Assembly: GCA_964592425.1 (NCBI GenBank)
Contig: CAZQCG010000022.1
Span: 15,663-79,662 of the forward strand
DNA length: 64,000 nt
Direction: 5' to 3'
DNA from: Viridilinea sp964592425
GTDB lineage: Bacteria; Chloroflexota; Chloroflexia; Chloroflexales; Chloroflexaceae
Shown here in pieces: positions 53,549-61,867 of this stretch (positions are counted from its first letter, which is position 1; every line of letters begins with the position of its first letter). Position numbers and translations under genes: made by a program. The notes beneath the pieces were generated by a model, which worked only from the letters and a program-made list of their open reading frames with translations, made no database searches and had not been told where the DNA came from.

Positions 53549-55084
53549 ATGCAACAGAACTACCATGCGGGTCGATGGTCGAGGTTCGGCACATGGCTGA
53601 GCCTCGACCGGCTCTGGCTGTTGAGCCTGCTCAGCTTGATCTGGCTCTTTCTAAGTATCACACCCATGCCACCCAACGACCTCTGGTGGCATATGGCGGC
53701 CGGGCGGGCCATGATCGAAGAGGGCCAGTGGATTACCACGAACCGCTGGGCCTATAGCGTTCCCTTCGATGCCCCCTACATCTATCAGAGCTGGCTCAGC
53801 GAGATCATCCTCTACGGTGCCTGGCGCCTCGGTGATGTGCCCCTGCTTGCCCTGACCCGCATGCTTGCCATCACCCTGAGCTATGCCCTGGTCAGTTGGT
53901 ATGCCTGGCAGCGCACCGGGCACGCACGGGCGGCAGTCCTGGCCCTGCTGCTTGCGGTGATGGTTGGCTGGAACAACTGGACCCTGCGCCCGCAGACACT
54001 GGCCATGTTACCGGGGGCGCTCTTGATCGTGCTCCTGGGCAGCTACCTGGACGGCCGGCTCAGCAGGGGTCGGCTGCTGCTGGGTTTGCCGCTAACCATG
54101 CTGGTGTGGGTCAACCTGCATGGCTCGTTCCTGCTCGGTGTTGCGCTGGTCGGCCTGACCTGGCTGGGCACACTTATGCCGATGCTCGCCCAGCGGCAGT
54201 GGCTTGAGCCGCAGGCTCGGCGCCGTCTGCGCGACTTGAGCCTGGCGGGGGGGCTGGTTCTACTGGCCTTGCTCTTCAACCCGCTCGGCTTCGGTATCTT
54301 CGGCTATGTACGGATGATGCTCGGCAATGGGCCGTTGCAACGCTGGTTTATCGAGTGGCAACCGCCGCAGAATGACTTCAATCTGCGCAATACCGGCTTC
54401 TGGTTTTATACCATGCTGCTCTTGCTGGCTGTGCTTATGGCCCGCAGCAAGCGGCGTCCGAGCGCAATTGATCTCCTCTGGTACAGTGCTCTGGCCTGGC
54501 TAACTATCGGCGGGGTGCGTTATGCGATCTGGTTTGCCCTGGCGCTCTTACCGCTGCTTGCCGAGCGCCTGGCGCTGATCATACCGCCCGCCAAACCTGC
54601 CCGTGGCTTACCAGGCATACATACGATCTACGCCGCCAGCTTACTGGCGTTGATTCTGGCTAGCCTGCCATGGTTTATGCCAGCACGCTGGCTAGGTAAC
54701 GAGCATCTTTTCGCCCAGGCTGGCCCCTATCGCTTCCTGCTTGGCAATACAACCCCCATTGCGGCCAGCGAATGGCTCGCCGATCAGCCGATCAGCGGGC
54801 GTTTCTGGACCGATATGAGCTATAGTAGCTATACGATCTGGCGCATGCCTGAGCGCCAGGTCTTTAGTGATCTACGGGTAGAACTCTTCCCCGTGTCGGT
54901 GTGGCAAGACTATTTTGCGATCAGTCGGGGGGATCAGCAGAGCCTGCAACTGATCGACAAGTGGCAGATCGAGCACCTGTTGCTGGCCTATGACTCCGAC
55001 CTTGCTCGCCTGCTGGCCGCCACGCCCGGCTGGTGTATGCCCTACCAGGACAGCCTCTCAGTAGTCATGCAGCGCTGTCCCTAA
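53549..55084 (+). CDS. Polytopic membrane protein, GT-C-like architecture
   Basis: About 511 residues from ATG 53549; the in-frame earlier start at 53495 would overlap the pseudogene. Ten or more hydrophobic helices are visible. An early loop reads PNDLWWHMAAGRAMIEEGQW and then IYQSWLSEIILYGAW, a pattern I associate with GT-C-like or PMT-like membrane proteins of unknown substrate. The C-terminal 110 residues form a soluble region (IAASEWLADQPISGRFW to MQRCP). No signature catalytic motif can be assigned, so the enzymatic role is left open. Confidence 0.75.
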   Translation: MQQNYHAGRWSRFGTWLSLDRLWLLSLLSLIWLFLSITPMPPNDLWWHMAAGRAMIEEGQWITTNRWAYSVPFDAPYIYQSWLSEIILYGAWRLGDVPLLALTRMLAITLSYALVSWYAWQRTGHARAAVLALLLAVMVGWNNWTLRPQTLAMLPGALLIVLLGSYLDGRLSRGRLLLGLPLTMLVWVNLHGSFLLGVALVGLTWLGTLMPMLAQRQWLEPQARRRLRDLSLAGGLVLLALLFNPLGFGIFGYVRMMLGNGPLQRWFIEWQPPQNDFNLRNTGFWFYTMLLLLAVLMARSKRRPSAIDLLWYSALAWLTIGGVRYAIWFALALLPLLAERLALIIPPAKPARGLPGIHTIYAASLLALILASLPWFMPARWLGNEHLFAQAGPYRFLLGNTTPIAASEWLADQPISGRFWTDMSYSSYTIWRMPERQVFSDLRVELFPVSVWQDYFAISRGDQQSLQLIDKWQIEHLLLAYDSDLARLLAATPGWCMPYQDSLSVVMQRCP

Positions 55085-55243
55085 GCCAGTGAGGACATAG
55101 GGGCCAGGCTTACACCAGCGGTACATAGTTACCAGGGGGATGCGCAGCGGTATGGGGCTACGGCCATGCGCGCGGATCAGATTGCCCAGGATGCTCACCG
55201 CCTTGCATCAGCCTGTGGGTGCGATTCACGCCCGAATCGGGGG

Positions 55244-55272
55244 CTGCAAAGCCGAAAGGGACATGGTATAAT
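55244..55272 (+). promoter_or_regulatory. Promoter of the FmdB-nucleotidyltransferase operon
   Basis: CTGCAA (55244-55249) and TATAAT (55267-55272) are 17 bp apart, about 49 bp upstream of the FmdB-like start. Confidence 0.55.
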
Positions 55273-55320
55273 CAGGGGGCCTGCACATGTGCTCGCCATC
55301 CCCCCTTGCGAGGTGTTACG

Positions 55321-55563
55321 ATGCCGATGTACGAGTACGGCTGCCTCGTCTGCGATCACCGTTTTGATCGTCTGCGACGGATGGACCAGGCTGATAGTGA
55401 GGTGACCTGCCCATACTGCGGCGGCGATCACGTTCAACGTCGCCTATCGCGTTTTGCCGCCCATACCCGCAGCGCGGGTGCCGTGATCGAAGTACCAGCG
55501 CCCAGCACCAGTGGCGGTTGTGGCAGTGGCTGCTGCGGCGGCAGCTGCGCCTCAAGGAACTGA
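55321..55563 (+). CDS. FmdB-family zinc-ribbon protein
   Basis: This 80-residue putative regulatory protein has the FmdB zinc ribbon MPMYEYGCLVCDHRFDRLR with CxxC pairs CLVC and CPYC. The tail is unusual: after a Ser/Pro linker it ends GGCGSGCCGGSCASRN, with four extra Cys that could bind another metal. GAGGTG precedes the ATG. It stops 4 bp before the nucleotidyltransferase gene, so the two are coupled. The function of the family is not established. Confidence 0.88.
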   Translation: MPMYEYGCLVCDHRFDRLRRMDQADSEVTCPYCGGDHVQRRLSRFAAHTRSAGAVIEVPAPSTSGGCGSGCCGGSCASRN

Positions 55564-55567
55564 ACTT

Positions 55568-56545
55568 ATGCGTGTGATGATCTTGACCGCCGGTCTCGGT
55601 ACCAGGCTTCGCCCGCATACCTTCAGTAAGCCGAAACCGCTGGTCAGCGTGGCCGGCAAACCGGTACTTGCCCATATCATTGACGACTTGCTCGATATTC
55701 AGATCGATGAGCTGATCTGTGTTACCGGCTATCTGGGCAAGCAGATCGAGGATTTTGTCCACAGCAACTACCCCCAGCTCAACCCACGTTTCCTGGTACA
55801 GAGCGAGATGCGCGGTCAGGCTGATGCGATCTACCTGGCCCGCGAAATCAGCGGTCCGCTCCTGGTCGTCTTCGGTGATGGACTGGTTGGCATCGACAAG
55901 GCCCGCATCAGCCAGCGCCCCAACGAGGGCATCATCTACTGTAAAGAGGTTGATGATCCGCGCCGTTTCGGCGTGGCCGTGGTTGAGGGCGGGCGGATCA
56001 CCCGTCTGGTCGAAAAACCGACTGAGGCGGTCTCGAACCTTGCCGTTGTGGGCTTCTACTATCTGCCGGAGGCCGCCCGGTTGATGCAGGCGATCAGCTA
56101 CATTATGGAGCAGGGCATCCAGACACGTGGTGAGTACTACCTGGCCGATGCGCTCCAGGTACTGATCGACCGCGGTGAACGCCTCACTGCCGAGGTCGTG
56201 CCGATGTGGCGCGATTGTGGCACAGTAGAGGCTCTGCTTGATACAAACCGCTACCTGCTTGACCACGGCCATAGTACCGATCAGCATCCCGTTGGTTCGG
56301 TGATCATCCCGCCGGTGCATATTGCGCCGAGTGTGGTGATTGAGCGTTCGGTGGTTGGCCCGCATGTCTCGATTGCCGATGGTGCCGTGCTGCGCGACTC
56401 GATTGTTCGTGATACGATCATTAATCAGGGGGCGCAGATCGAGTCAGTGATTATGGCACGTAGCCTGATCGGTGATAACGCCTATGTCGATGGCATCAGC
56501 CACGAGCTGAACGTCGGTGATTCTTCCGATATTCGACTCGGATAG
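55568..56545 (+). CDS. NDP-sugar pyrophosphorylase-like nucleotidyltransferase
   Basis: The enzyme transfers a nucleotide to a sugar phosphate. The 325-residue protein opens with the nucleotide-binding signature MILTAGLGTRLRPHTFSKPKPLV, contains VFGDGLVGID and EKPTEAVSNLAVVGFYYLP, and ends in a left-handed beta-helix of hexapeptide-like repeats (VIIPPVHIAPSVVIERSVVG). This is closest in style to glucose-1-phosphate thymidylyl- or mannose-1-phosphate guanylyltransferases; the exact substrate is open. AAGGA precedes ATG 55568. Confidence 0.88.
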   Translation: MRVMILTAGLGTRLRPHTFSKPKPLVSVAGKPVLAHIIDDLLDIQIDELICVTGYLGKQIEDFVHSNYPQLNPRFLVQSEMRGQADAIYLAREISGPLLVVFGDGLVGIDKARISQRPNEGIIYCKEVDDPRRFGVAVVEGGRITRLVEKPTEAVSNLAVVGFYYLPEAARLMQAISYIMEQGIQTRGEYYLADALQVLIDRGERLTAEVVPMWRDCGTVEALLDTNRYLLDHGHSTDQHPVGSVIIPPVHIAPSVVIERSVVGPHVSIADGAVLRDSIVRDTIINQGAQIESVIMARSLIGDNAYVDGISHELNVGDSSDIRLG

Positions 56546-56552
56546 GGGGACT

Positions 56553-57635
56553 ATGATCGCCTATAGCTTCCATGCCGGTGGCAAAGGCGCCGCCGGCTCG
56601 GCCAGGGTTGGCCGGGAGCAGCACGGGATGTGCCGTCCGTTTCTCACGGGCGGAGGGCCTGCCTACCGCGCCCAGCAGGTTGGCGGCGGTGAGCAGCAGC
56701 TTGTAGCGCACCTGGTTGAAAGCCTCGGTGCAACCTTCCCGCGCACACTCCTGGTGACCTACTATGTCTCGCTGAAGACCAACCCTTTTGTCGTGCTGAC
56801 CGGGCCTGAGGGTGCCGGTAAAGCTGCCCTTGCCGCTGGTTTCGCCCGAGCTGTCCTCGGTGCTGAGAGTGGCCAGTTCATCACGATCGGCTCCGATAGT
56901 TGGACGCGCCATGGTAGCCAGAGTAACTACTACCGCGGTATCCACGAGCGCTTCGGGGCTAGCCAGTTTCTGGCCGCCCTCCACGAGGCTGCGGCCCCTG
57001 AAAGTGCTGGCAAAGTCTTTCTGATCCTGCTCAAGGGCCTTACCTTTGAGGAACTTGACGGGTATGTTAATCGCATTCTGCATGTTGATGCCCACGGCGA
57101 GCGCCGTCTGGTGTTGCCTGGGGTACCCGCCGCCGAGCGTCCGGTGGTGCCGCCTAACTGCTTCATCACCGCCACCCTGCATCTTTCGCGTGCGGCGACC
57201 CAGTTCGACCAGCAGGTGTTGCGTCACGCTGGCCAGATCGAGTTTAGCCCCGACCTGCACGTCGATCACACCTTGCCCGAACTGCCCCCGCCGCCGGTGG
57301 GTCTGCAACGGGTGATGCTGGCGGCCAGCAATCACGATGCGCGCCGGGCGCGTGCCCGGCTGACCGAGTTGCTTGGTGGACGTGCTGTGCGCACGCTTGC
57401 CCCCTCAGCCGCTGTCGCTGCCCGCTTGCTGGCGATGGGCGCACCGATCAGCCGTACCCTGCGTGAGGATAGCCTGAGCTACGTTGCCAATAGCTTTGAT
57501 AGCGATGGACGTGGCCTCTTCGACCCGACCAATCCCCAGCACAACGCCCAGATCGCCTACGACGCCCAGGTGCTCCAGCGCCTGCTGTGGCGGGCTGAGC
57601 AGCCGGCCCACGATCTCAGCCTCGCGCTTGATTGA
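56553..57635 (+). CDS. Degenerate McrB-like AAA protein
   Basis: This 360-residue protein starts at ATG 56553 (AGGGGG upstream), 7 bp after the nucleotidyltransferase. A P-loop-like GPEGAGKAALAAGFA lies near residue 90. The next region, DSWTRHGSQSNYYRGIHERFGASQFLAAL, fits the McrB-type AAA pattern. Where McrB has a Walker B LDEMN, this protein reads FLILLKGLTFEELDGYVNRIL, so the acidic pair is lost. The middle (PNCFITATLHLSRA) fits sensor I. It probably binds but does not hydrolyse nucleotide. Function unknown; the McrB link is inference. Its TGA stop lies within the next gene's -35 element. Confidence 0.6.
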   Translation: MIAYSFHAGGKGAAGSARVGREQHGMCRPFLTGGGPAYRAQQVGGGEQQLVAHLVESLGATFPRTLLVTYYVSLKTNPFVVLTGPEGAGKAALAAGFARAVLGAESGQFITIGSDSWTRHGSQSNYYRGIHERFGASQFLAALHEAAAPESAGKVFLILLKGLTFEELDGYVNRILHVDAHGERRLVLPGVPAAERPVVPPNCFITATLHLSRAATQFDQQVLRHAGQIEFSPDLHVDHTLPELPPPPVGLQRVMLAASNHDARRARARLTELLGGRAVRTLAPSAAVAARLLAMGAPISRTLREDSLSYVANSFDSDGRGLFDPTNPQHNAQIAYDAQVLQRLLWRAEQPAHDLSLALD

Positions 57636-57659
57636 CAGTCTTGACGCTTCTGGCATAAT
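57632..57659 (+). promoter_or_regulatory. Promoter of the ABC-F gene
   Basis: TTGACA (57632-57637) and CATAAT (57654-57659) are 16 bp apart. The TGA stop of the previous gene (57633-57635) is part of the -35. Confidence 0.72.
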
Positions 57660-57710
57660 GCAGCAGGGCGAGGCATGGCCTCGCCCATACTTTGCCGGAG
57701 GCGTGCGTCG

Positions 57711-59639
57711 ATGACTCTCGTAAGCGTTCAGAGCCTGACCAAATATTACGGTGCCGAGCGGATCTTCCAGGATCTCAGCCTGCAAGTGGCTCGTGGTGAG
57801 AAGATCGCCCTCGTTGGCGTGAATGGTGCTGGCAAGAGCACGCTGCTCAAATTGATCGCCGGCCTCGAACGCCCCGATGGTGGTCAGGTCGCCCTTGCCC
57901 GCGGCACCCGGATGGCCTACCTGGCCCAGGAGGTACGCTTCAGCGGTGAACGAACCCTCTGGCAAGAGATGGAGCTCGCCCTCAGCGCCCTGGCCGAGCT
58001 GCAGCAGGCGATCACGGCGCTTAACCCGGTCATCGCCGAGGTGGAGGCCCCTGGCTGGGCCGAGGCTATGGCGCACTATGGCGAGCTGAGCGCCCGCTTT
58101 GAGCATATGGGCGGTTATGAGGTAGAACCGCGCATCAAACGCACCCTGCAGGGTCTCGGCTTCCACGAGGCTCACTACCACCAGCGTCTCAGCCAGTTCT
58201 CTGGTGGCCAGAAGACGCGGGCCGCCCTTGCCGCCGCCCTGCTCGCCGATCCTGACCTGCTGCTGCTCGATGAGCCGACTAACCACCTCGATATGCAGGC
58301 CCTCGAATGGCTCGAACAGTTCCTGCGCAGCTGGGACGGCTCATTGATCGTGATCTCGCATGACCGCTACTTCCTCGACCGGGTGACCAAGCGCACGCTT
58401 GAGATCACCTTTGGCCGCCTCGAAGACTACCCTGCGCCCTACAATCACTACCTTGAGCTGAAGGCCGAACGTATGGAGCGCCGGCTCAAGGAATTTCAGG
58501 CCCAGCAGGAGTTTATCGCCCGTACCGAGGAGTTTATTCGCCGCTATAAGGCCGGCCAGCGCGCCCGCGAGGCGAAAGGACGAGCCAAACGGCTCGAACG
58601 CCTCAAGCGTGACCACGCCGTTGATCGTCCGCAGGAGCAGGCCCGCCTGCGCCTGGCGCTCAACTCACGCCTGCGCAGCGGTGAACTGGTGCTGGCCCTC
58701 GATGGGCTGGTCATTGGCTACCCCGGCGACCGCAGCCAGGACTCTGACCCGCGGGTGTTGCTGCGCGCCGATGGGTTGGCCATCCAGCGCGGTGAGCGGG
58801 TGGCCCTGCTTGGTCCTAACGGCAGCGGGAAGACCACCCTCCTGCGCACGCTGATCGACGAATTGAAACCGCTGCAGGGCCAGCCGCGCCTTGGGCATCA
58901 GGTGCAGATCGGCTACTACGCCCAGGGCCACGATGCCCTTGATTGGAACGCGACCGTCCTTGAAGAGTTGACCCGTACTAGCCCTAACCTTGGCGAACCA
59001 GCGGCGCGTAACCTGCTCGGACGTTTCCTCTTCAGCGGCGATGATGTCTTCAAGCGGATCGCCGACCTCAGCGGCGGCGAGCGCTCGCGGGTGGCCCTGG
59101 CCCGCCTGACGCTGCTACCCGGCAATCTGCTGATCCTCGACGAGCCGACCAACCACCTCGACATTGGGGCCCGCGAAGCGCTTGAGGGTGTTCTGAAGGA
59201 GTACAGCGGAGCTATTCTCTTCGTCTCCCATGACCGCTACTTCATCGATGCCGTAGCCGATACGATCTGGCATGTTGAACAGGGGCGTATCCGTGCCTAC
59301 CTTGGCGGCTATAGCGACTTTGTCGAGCGTCGGGCCCAGTATGCGGCCGGGGCGACAGTGGCCAGCGCAGCCCAGCCTGACACTGCTCGCACGCCTCCCC
59401 CCGCAAGCGACATCCCGCAAGCAGCCAGCCAGGAAGATCGCCAGCGCAAGAAGCGCCTGGCGGCAATTGAAGCCGAGGTGGCCCTGCTTGAGCAGGAACT
59501 TGGCCGGATCAAGGCCGATCTCGAAGCGGCCAGCCTGGCCCAGGATGTCAAACGGGTCACTGCCCTGGGTACGCAGTACGCCGAATTAGAGACCATCCTT
59601 GCTGAGAAGTATGCCCAGTGGGAACAACTCGCGGCCTGA
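57711..59639 (+). CDS. ABC-F family ribosome-associated ATPase
   Basis: ABC-F proteins act on the ribosome in translation or antibiotic protection and have no membrane domain. ATG 57711, with GGAGG ten bases upstream, gives 642 residues. Both ABC cassettes are complete: Walker A GVNGAGKSTL and GPNGSGKTTL, signatures FSGGQKTRAALAAALL and LSGGERSRVALARLTL, and LLDEPTNHLD / LILDEPTNHLD. The inter-domain linker is long and basic (about 250-330). A C-terminal coiled coil (about 575-642) places it near the Uup/YfmR-like subgroups. EttA- or Uup-type function cannot be separated by eye. Confidence 0.94.
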   Translation: MTLVSVQSLTKYYGAERIFQDLSLQVARGEKIALVGVNGAGKSTLLKLIAGLERPDGGQVALARGTRMAYLAQEVRFSGERTLWQEMELALSALAELQQAITALNPVIAEVEAPGWAEAMAHYGELSARFEHMGGYEVEPRIKRTLQGLGFHEAHYHQRLSQFSGGQKTRAALAAALLADPDLLLLDEPTNHLDMQALEWLEQFLRSWDGSLIVISHDRYFLDRVTKRTLEITFGRLEDYPAPYNHYLELKAERMERRLKEFQAQQEFIARTEEFIRRYKAGQRAREAKGRAKRLERLKRDHAVDRPQEQARLRLALNSRLRSGELVLALDGLVIGYPGDRSQDSDPRVLLRADGLAIQRGERVALLGPNGSGKTTLLRTLIDELKPLQGQPRLGHQVQIGYYAQGHDALDWNATVLEELTRTSPNLGEPAARNLLGRFLFSGDDVFKRIADLSGGERSRVALARLTLLPGNLLILDEPTNHLDIGAREALEGVLKEYSGAILFVSHDRYFIDAVADTIWHVEQGRIRAYLGGYSDFVERRAQYAAGATVASAAQPDTARTPPPASDIPQAASQEDRQRKKRLAAIEAEVALLEQELGRIKADLEAASLAQDVKRVTALGTQYAELETILAEKYAQWEQLAA

Positions 59640-59723
59640 TCCAGGGCAGGCTTTCAGGTGTGGGGCCGGAGGCCCCCGCAAGCCCTGCGTGAGCTGTCAA
59701 GCGCCTACGAACCTTGTCTAAAT

Positions 59724-60521
59724 ATGTGCATCTATGCAGCCTATGCCCCGATCTACGATGCGATTGGCCAGGCAGCCTTTGCCGAACAACTGACCCGGCG
59801 CATTCTGGCCCATCTGCCGAGCTTGCCGCAGCGGGCGCTTGACCTGGCCTGTGGCACAGGGGCAGCTGCTCTGAGCCTGGCTGAAGCTGGGCTTGAAGTG
59901 GTCGGGCTTGACCGTTCACCGCAGATGCTCCAGCTTGCCCGTGGCCGGGCGCGTGATCGGCGCTTACCGATCAGCTGGATCGAAGCTGATCTGCGCTCAT
60001 TGGCCACGCGCAGCGCTAAGGGGGCACCGGAGGCTGATCTTCTGGCGCCTGCCTCCTTCCAGCTGATCACCTGCCTCTACGACAGCCTGAACTACCTTAC
60101 CGGCGATGGCGAGCTTGAACTGGCGCTGCGTGGAGCGGCGCAGTTGCTGGCACCGGGTGGACACATCTTCTTCGACCTGAACACCGAGGCCGAGTTCACC
60201 CGCTGGCATGAGACCGACCAGGTGATCTATGACGACAAGGGTCTGCTGGTCTACAACCGGCTCAGCTACGAGCCGGCGCAGCGCCTTGCCGAGGGGCGCA
60301 TTGTCTGGTTCAGCCGCGCAGGCGAGCAGTGGTGGCGCGGCGAAGAGACGCACCTTGAGCGGGCCTGGAGCGATGCCGAGGTGGGCGCGGCCCTCGAAGC
60401 CGCCGGGCTCAGCCTGGTCGCGCGCTACACACCCGCGTGGCAACCAGCAGCAGCGGATGCGCCGCGGGTGGTGTATGTTGGGATGCCGGTGCCCTCTATG
60501 GAGCACGCTCGCGCCAAGTAG
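59724..60521 (+). CDS. SAM-dependent methyltransferase, class I
   Basis: This 265-residue protein from ATG 59724 begins MCIYAAYAPIYDAIGQ, a start typical of stand-alone class I methyltransferases. Motif I is ALDLACGTGAAALSLAEAG, the acidic end of strand 2 is GLDRSPQML, and motif IV-like FQLITCLYDSLNYLTG follows. A beta insert occupies about residues 165-215. The substrate is unknown. Its TAG stop is part of a GTAGGG repeat palindrome at 60518-60553. Confidence 0.88.
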   Translation: MCIYAAYAPIYDAIGQAAFAEQLTRRILAHLPSLPQRALDLACGTGAAALSLAEAGLEVVGLDRSPQMLQLARGRARDRRLPISWIEADLRSLATRSAKGAPEADLLAPASFQLITCLYDSLNYLTGDGELELALRGAAQLLAPGGHIFFDLNTEAEFTRWHETDQVIYDDKGLLVYNRLSYEPAQRLAEGRIVWFSRAGEQWWRGEETHLERAWSDAEVGAALEAAGLSLVARYTPAWQPAAADAPRVVYVGMPVPSMEHARAK

Positions 60522-60553
60522 GGATGTAGCAGCGGTAGTTGCTATCTCCCTAC
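60518..60553. repeat. GTAGGG-type palindrome at the methyltransferase stop codon
   Basis: Arms 60518-60531 and 60540-60553 pair over 14 bp with two mismatches. The left arm contains the TAG stop. Confidence 0.55.
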
Positions 60554-60568
60554 GGGGAATGGGTAAAC

Positions 60569-60599
60569 GAATGAACCCCTGCAGAGCAGGGGTTCGTTC
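60569..60599. terminator. Terminator hairpin of the small transcription unit
   Basis: Arms 60569-60582 and 60586-60599 pair over 14 bp with one imperfect pair and a 3-base loop. On the minus strand T-rich sequence follows (CATTCGTTT). It could also end the methyltransferase transcript on the plus strand. Confidence 0.7.
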
Positions 60600-60631
60600 A
60601 TTGAGGAGGGGCGTCACCGGTTTGGTAAGAC

Positions 60632-60679
60632 CTAGCGGGTCTCACCAGCGGTGACACCCATACGCTTACTATCACTCAT
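60632..60679 (-). CDS. 15-codon ORF with ideal ribosome-binding site
   Basis: The minus strand reads ATG at 60679 with AAAGGAGGTG ending six bases upstream (AGGAGG spaced eight bases), the strongest Shine-Dalgarno site in the window. The product is MSDSKRMGVTAGETR, basic and polar, with no signal or membrane segment, followed by TAG in the loop of a hairpin. A second in-frame ATG at 60685 is too close to the site. It might be a small protein, a regulatory upstream peptide or a coding-independent RNA. Function unknown. Confidence 0.55.
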   Translation of the reverse strand: MSDSKRMGVTAGETR

Positions 60680-60736
60680 GGGCATCACCTCCTTTGTGCC
60701 TGGTCGGCATTTGTGCGTGTGACTTCTGACAGAGGT

Positions 60737-60765
60737 ACTATACCGAAGCCAGCGCAGGCTGTCAA
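60737..60765 (-). promoter_or_regulatory. Near-consensus promoter of the small transcription unit
   Basis: On the minus strand TTGACA (60760-60765) and TATAGT (60737-60742) are 17 bp apart; 11 of 12 bases match consensus. Confidence 0.87.
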
Positions 60766-60799
60766 GGGTCTTCGTGAGCGAATCTTGCAGAAATCGGTC

Positions 60800-61216
60800 T
60801 CAAGGTGTAGTCAGGGTGGGTGAGGGCGTCAACAGTGGCTCAGCCGTTGTACTGAGAGTGGGCGGCAGCAGCGAAGGAATGATCAGGCTCTGGCCGGGCT
60901 GCAGCTCATTTGGATCGGTCATGCCATTCGCGGCGACCAGCTCTTCAACCGTCGTGCCGAAGCGTTCCGCCAGGCTGCTGAGCGTATCACCCGGCTGCAC
61001 GGTATAGAGGCCAGCAGCGGTAGGGGTGGGCAGGTTGAGCAAGGCAAAGGCGGTGGCCGTCGCATCGATATCGAGGGTCGGCGCGGGCGTAATGTCAAGC
61101 ACTGCCGGGAGGGTTGGCAGGACTGTGGTGGGCGGCTCGGGGCTGCAGGCGACCAGCATGGCCAGCAACAGAGCGGCGACGATTAACGAGCGCAGGAGAG
61201 GGCTTGGGATAGGCAC
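60800..61216 (-). CDS. LysM-domain lipoprotein
   Basis: This lipoprotein of about 138 residues binds peptidoglycan through one LysM domain (YTVQPGDTLSSLAERFGTTVEELVAANGM to LIIP, about residues 72-116). GTG 61216 has GAGGAAAG upstream and gives a normal lipoprotein signal ending LVACS. ATG 61270 is a longer alternative without a ribosome-binding site. Thr/Pro-rich linkers flank the LysM domain. No catalytic domain is attached. It lies just upstream of the small transcription unit on the same strand. Confidence 0.85.
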   Translation of the reverse strand: MPIPSPLLRSLIVAALLLAMLVACSPEPPTTVLPTLPAVLDITPAPTLDIDATATAFALLNLPTPTAAGLYTVQPGDTLSSLAERFGTTVEELVAANGMTDPNELQPGQSLIIPSLLPPTLSTTAEPLLTPSPTLTTP

Positions 61217-61345
61217 AGCAGGGCTTTCCTCGATCAGATTAACGATCGGCTGTCGCAGATGTGTGAGCATGACGAAGGATTAGACGCATCTGCCCGATTC
61301 TACGTCGCCCTGTGCTGGCTGTCAATCTTGCCTGAGCCGGTAAGC

Positions 61346-61488
61346 AGGGCTGATGCAAAGTCCGAACGAGAACGCGGATCGCGCTGATCTGACGGATTGA
61401 CGCGGAGCTTTTTGCGGCAGCGCAGCGCGAATCTGTTCCATCTGCGGTATCCGCGTGCGATTGCCTGAGGCGACTTTGCATCAGCCCT
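61346..61488. mobile_element. 143-bp inverted-repeat element flanked by direct repeats
   Basis: Perfect 17-bp inverted arms lie at 61346-61362 and 61472-61488 (AGGGCTGATGCAAAGTC). The 14-bp sequence CCTGAGCCGGTAAG occurs just outside, at 61331-61344 and 61486-61499. This looks like a small inserted element with a target duplication, though recombination between repeats is possible. The core holds GATCTGACGGATTGACGCGG, which resembles common dispersed bacterial repeats. Confidence 0.55.
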
Positions 61489-61573
61489 GAGCCGGTAAGT
61501 GTTCACACTGCTCCTACGGAAGCCCGCGTTTCTGTCACGCTGAGCGCAGCGAAGCGTCCCGGCGACATGACCG

Positions 61574-61627
61574 GGGCGTTGTCACGCTGCGCGGAGCCGC
61601 AAGGCGCAGCGCAGCGTGACAACGCCC
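61574..61627. repeat. 19-bp perfect hairpin
   Basis: Arms 61574-61592 and 61609-61627 (GGGCGTTGTCACGCTGCGC) are perfect inverted repeats around a 16-base loop. The related GTCACGCTGAGCGCAGCGAAGC piece begins nearby at 61537. Confidence 0.7.
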
Positions 61628-61867
61628 GTTACCCCACGTGTGAACAGTTACCTGAATCACGGTTGGGGTTTGTGCAAAGTCAGGGTGTTCGCACCCAGAG
61701 TAGCGCGAAGCGCAAAACGAAGGGTGCAAACAGTCTTCGCCGCCCACCTCTGGCCCGCATGCGGGCGGAGGCCCGCCCAGGTGATAGCGAATATTGATCG
61801 TGAACCTCTCTGGGCCGTATGCGGGCGGGACGCCCGCGCACCCGGAAAGGCATGCGGCCTTCGTAGA

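Larger units (their letters stand above)
60569..60731 (-). ncRNA. Short structured transcript of unknown function
   Basis: From the promoter at 60737-60765 a transcript of about 160 nt would end at the hairpin 60569-60599. On the minus strand it folds into an outer 10-bp stem (60649-60658 with 60610-60619) enclosing a 9-bp stem (60638-60646 with 60624-60632) with loop CGCTA. The CCUCCU at 60604-60609 can pair perfectly with the AGGAGG at 60688-60693. It encodes a 15-codon ORF. I do not recognise it as any known RNA family. Confidence 0.6.
61271..61867. other. Repeat-rich gap without a gene
   Basis: About 600 bp have no coding signal. It holds the inverted-repeat element at 61346-61488, a 19-bp perfect hairpin at 61574-61627, and GCGGGCG-type fragments at 61750-61845. 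Frames open here only because of the composition of the repeats. Confidence 0.7.
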
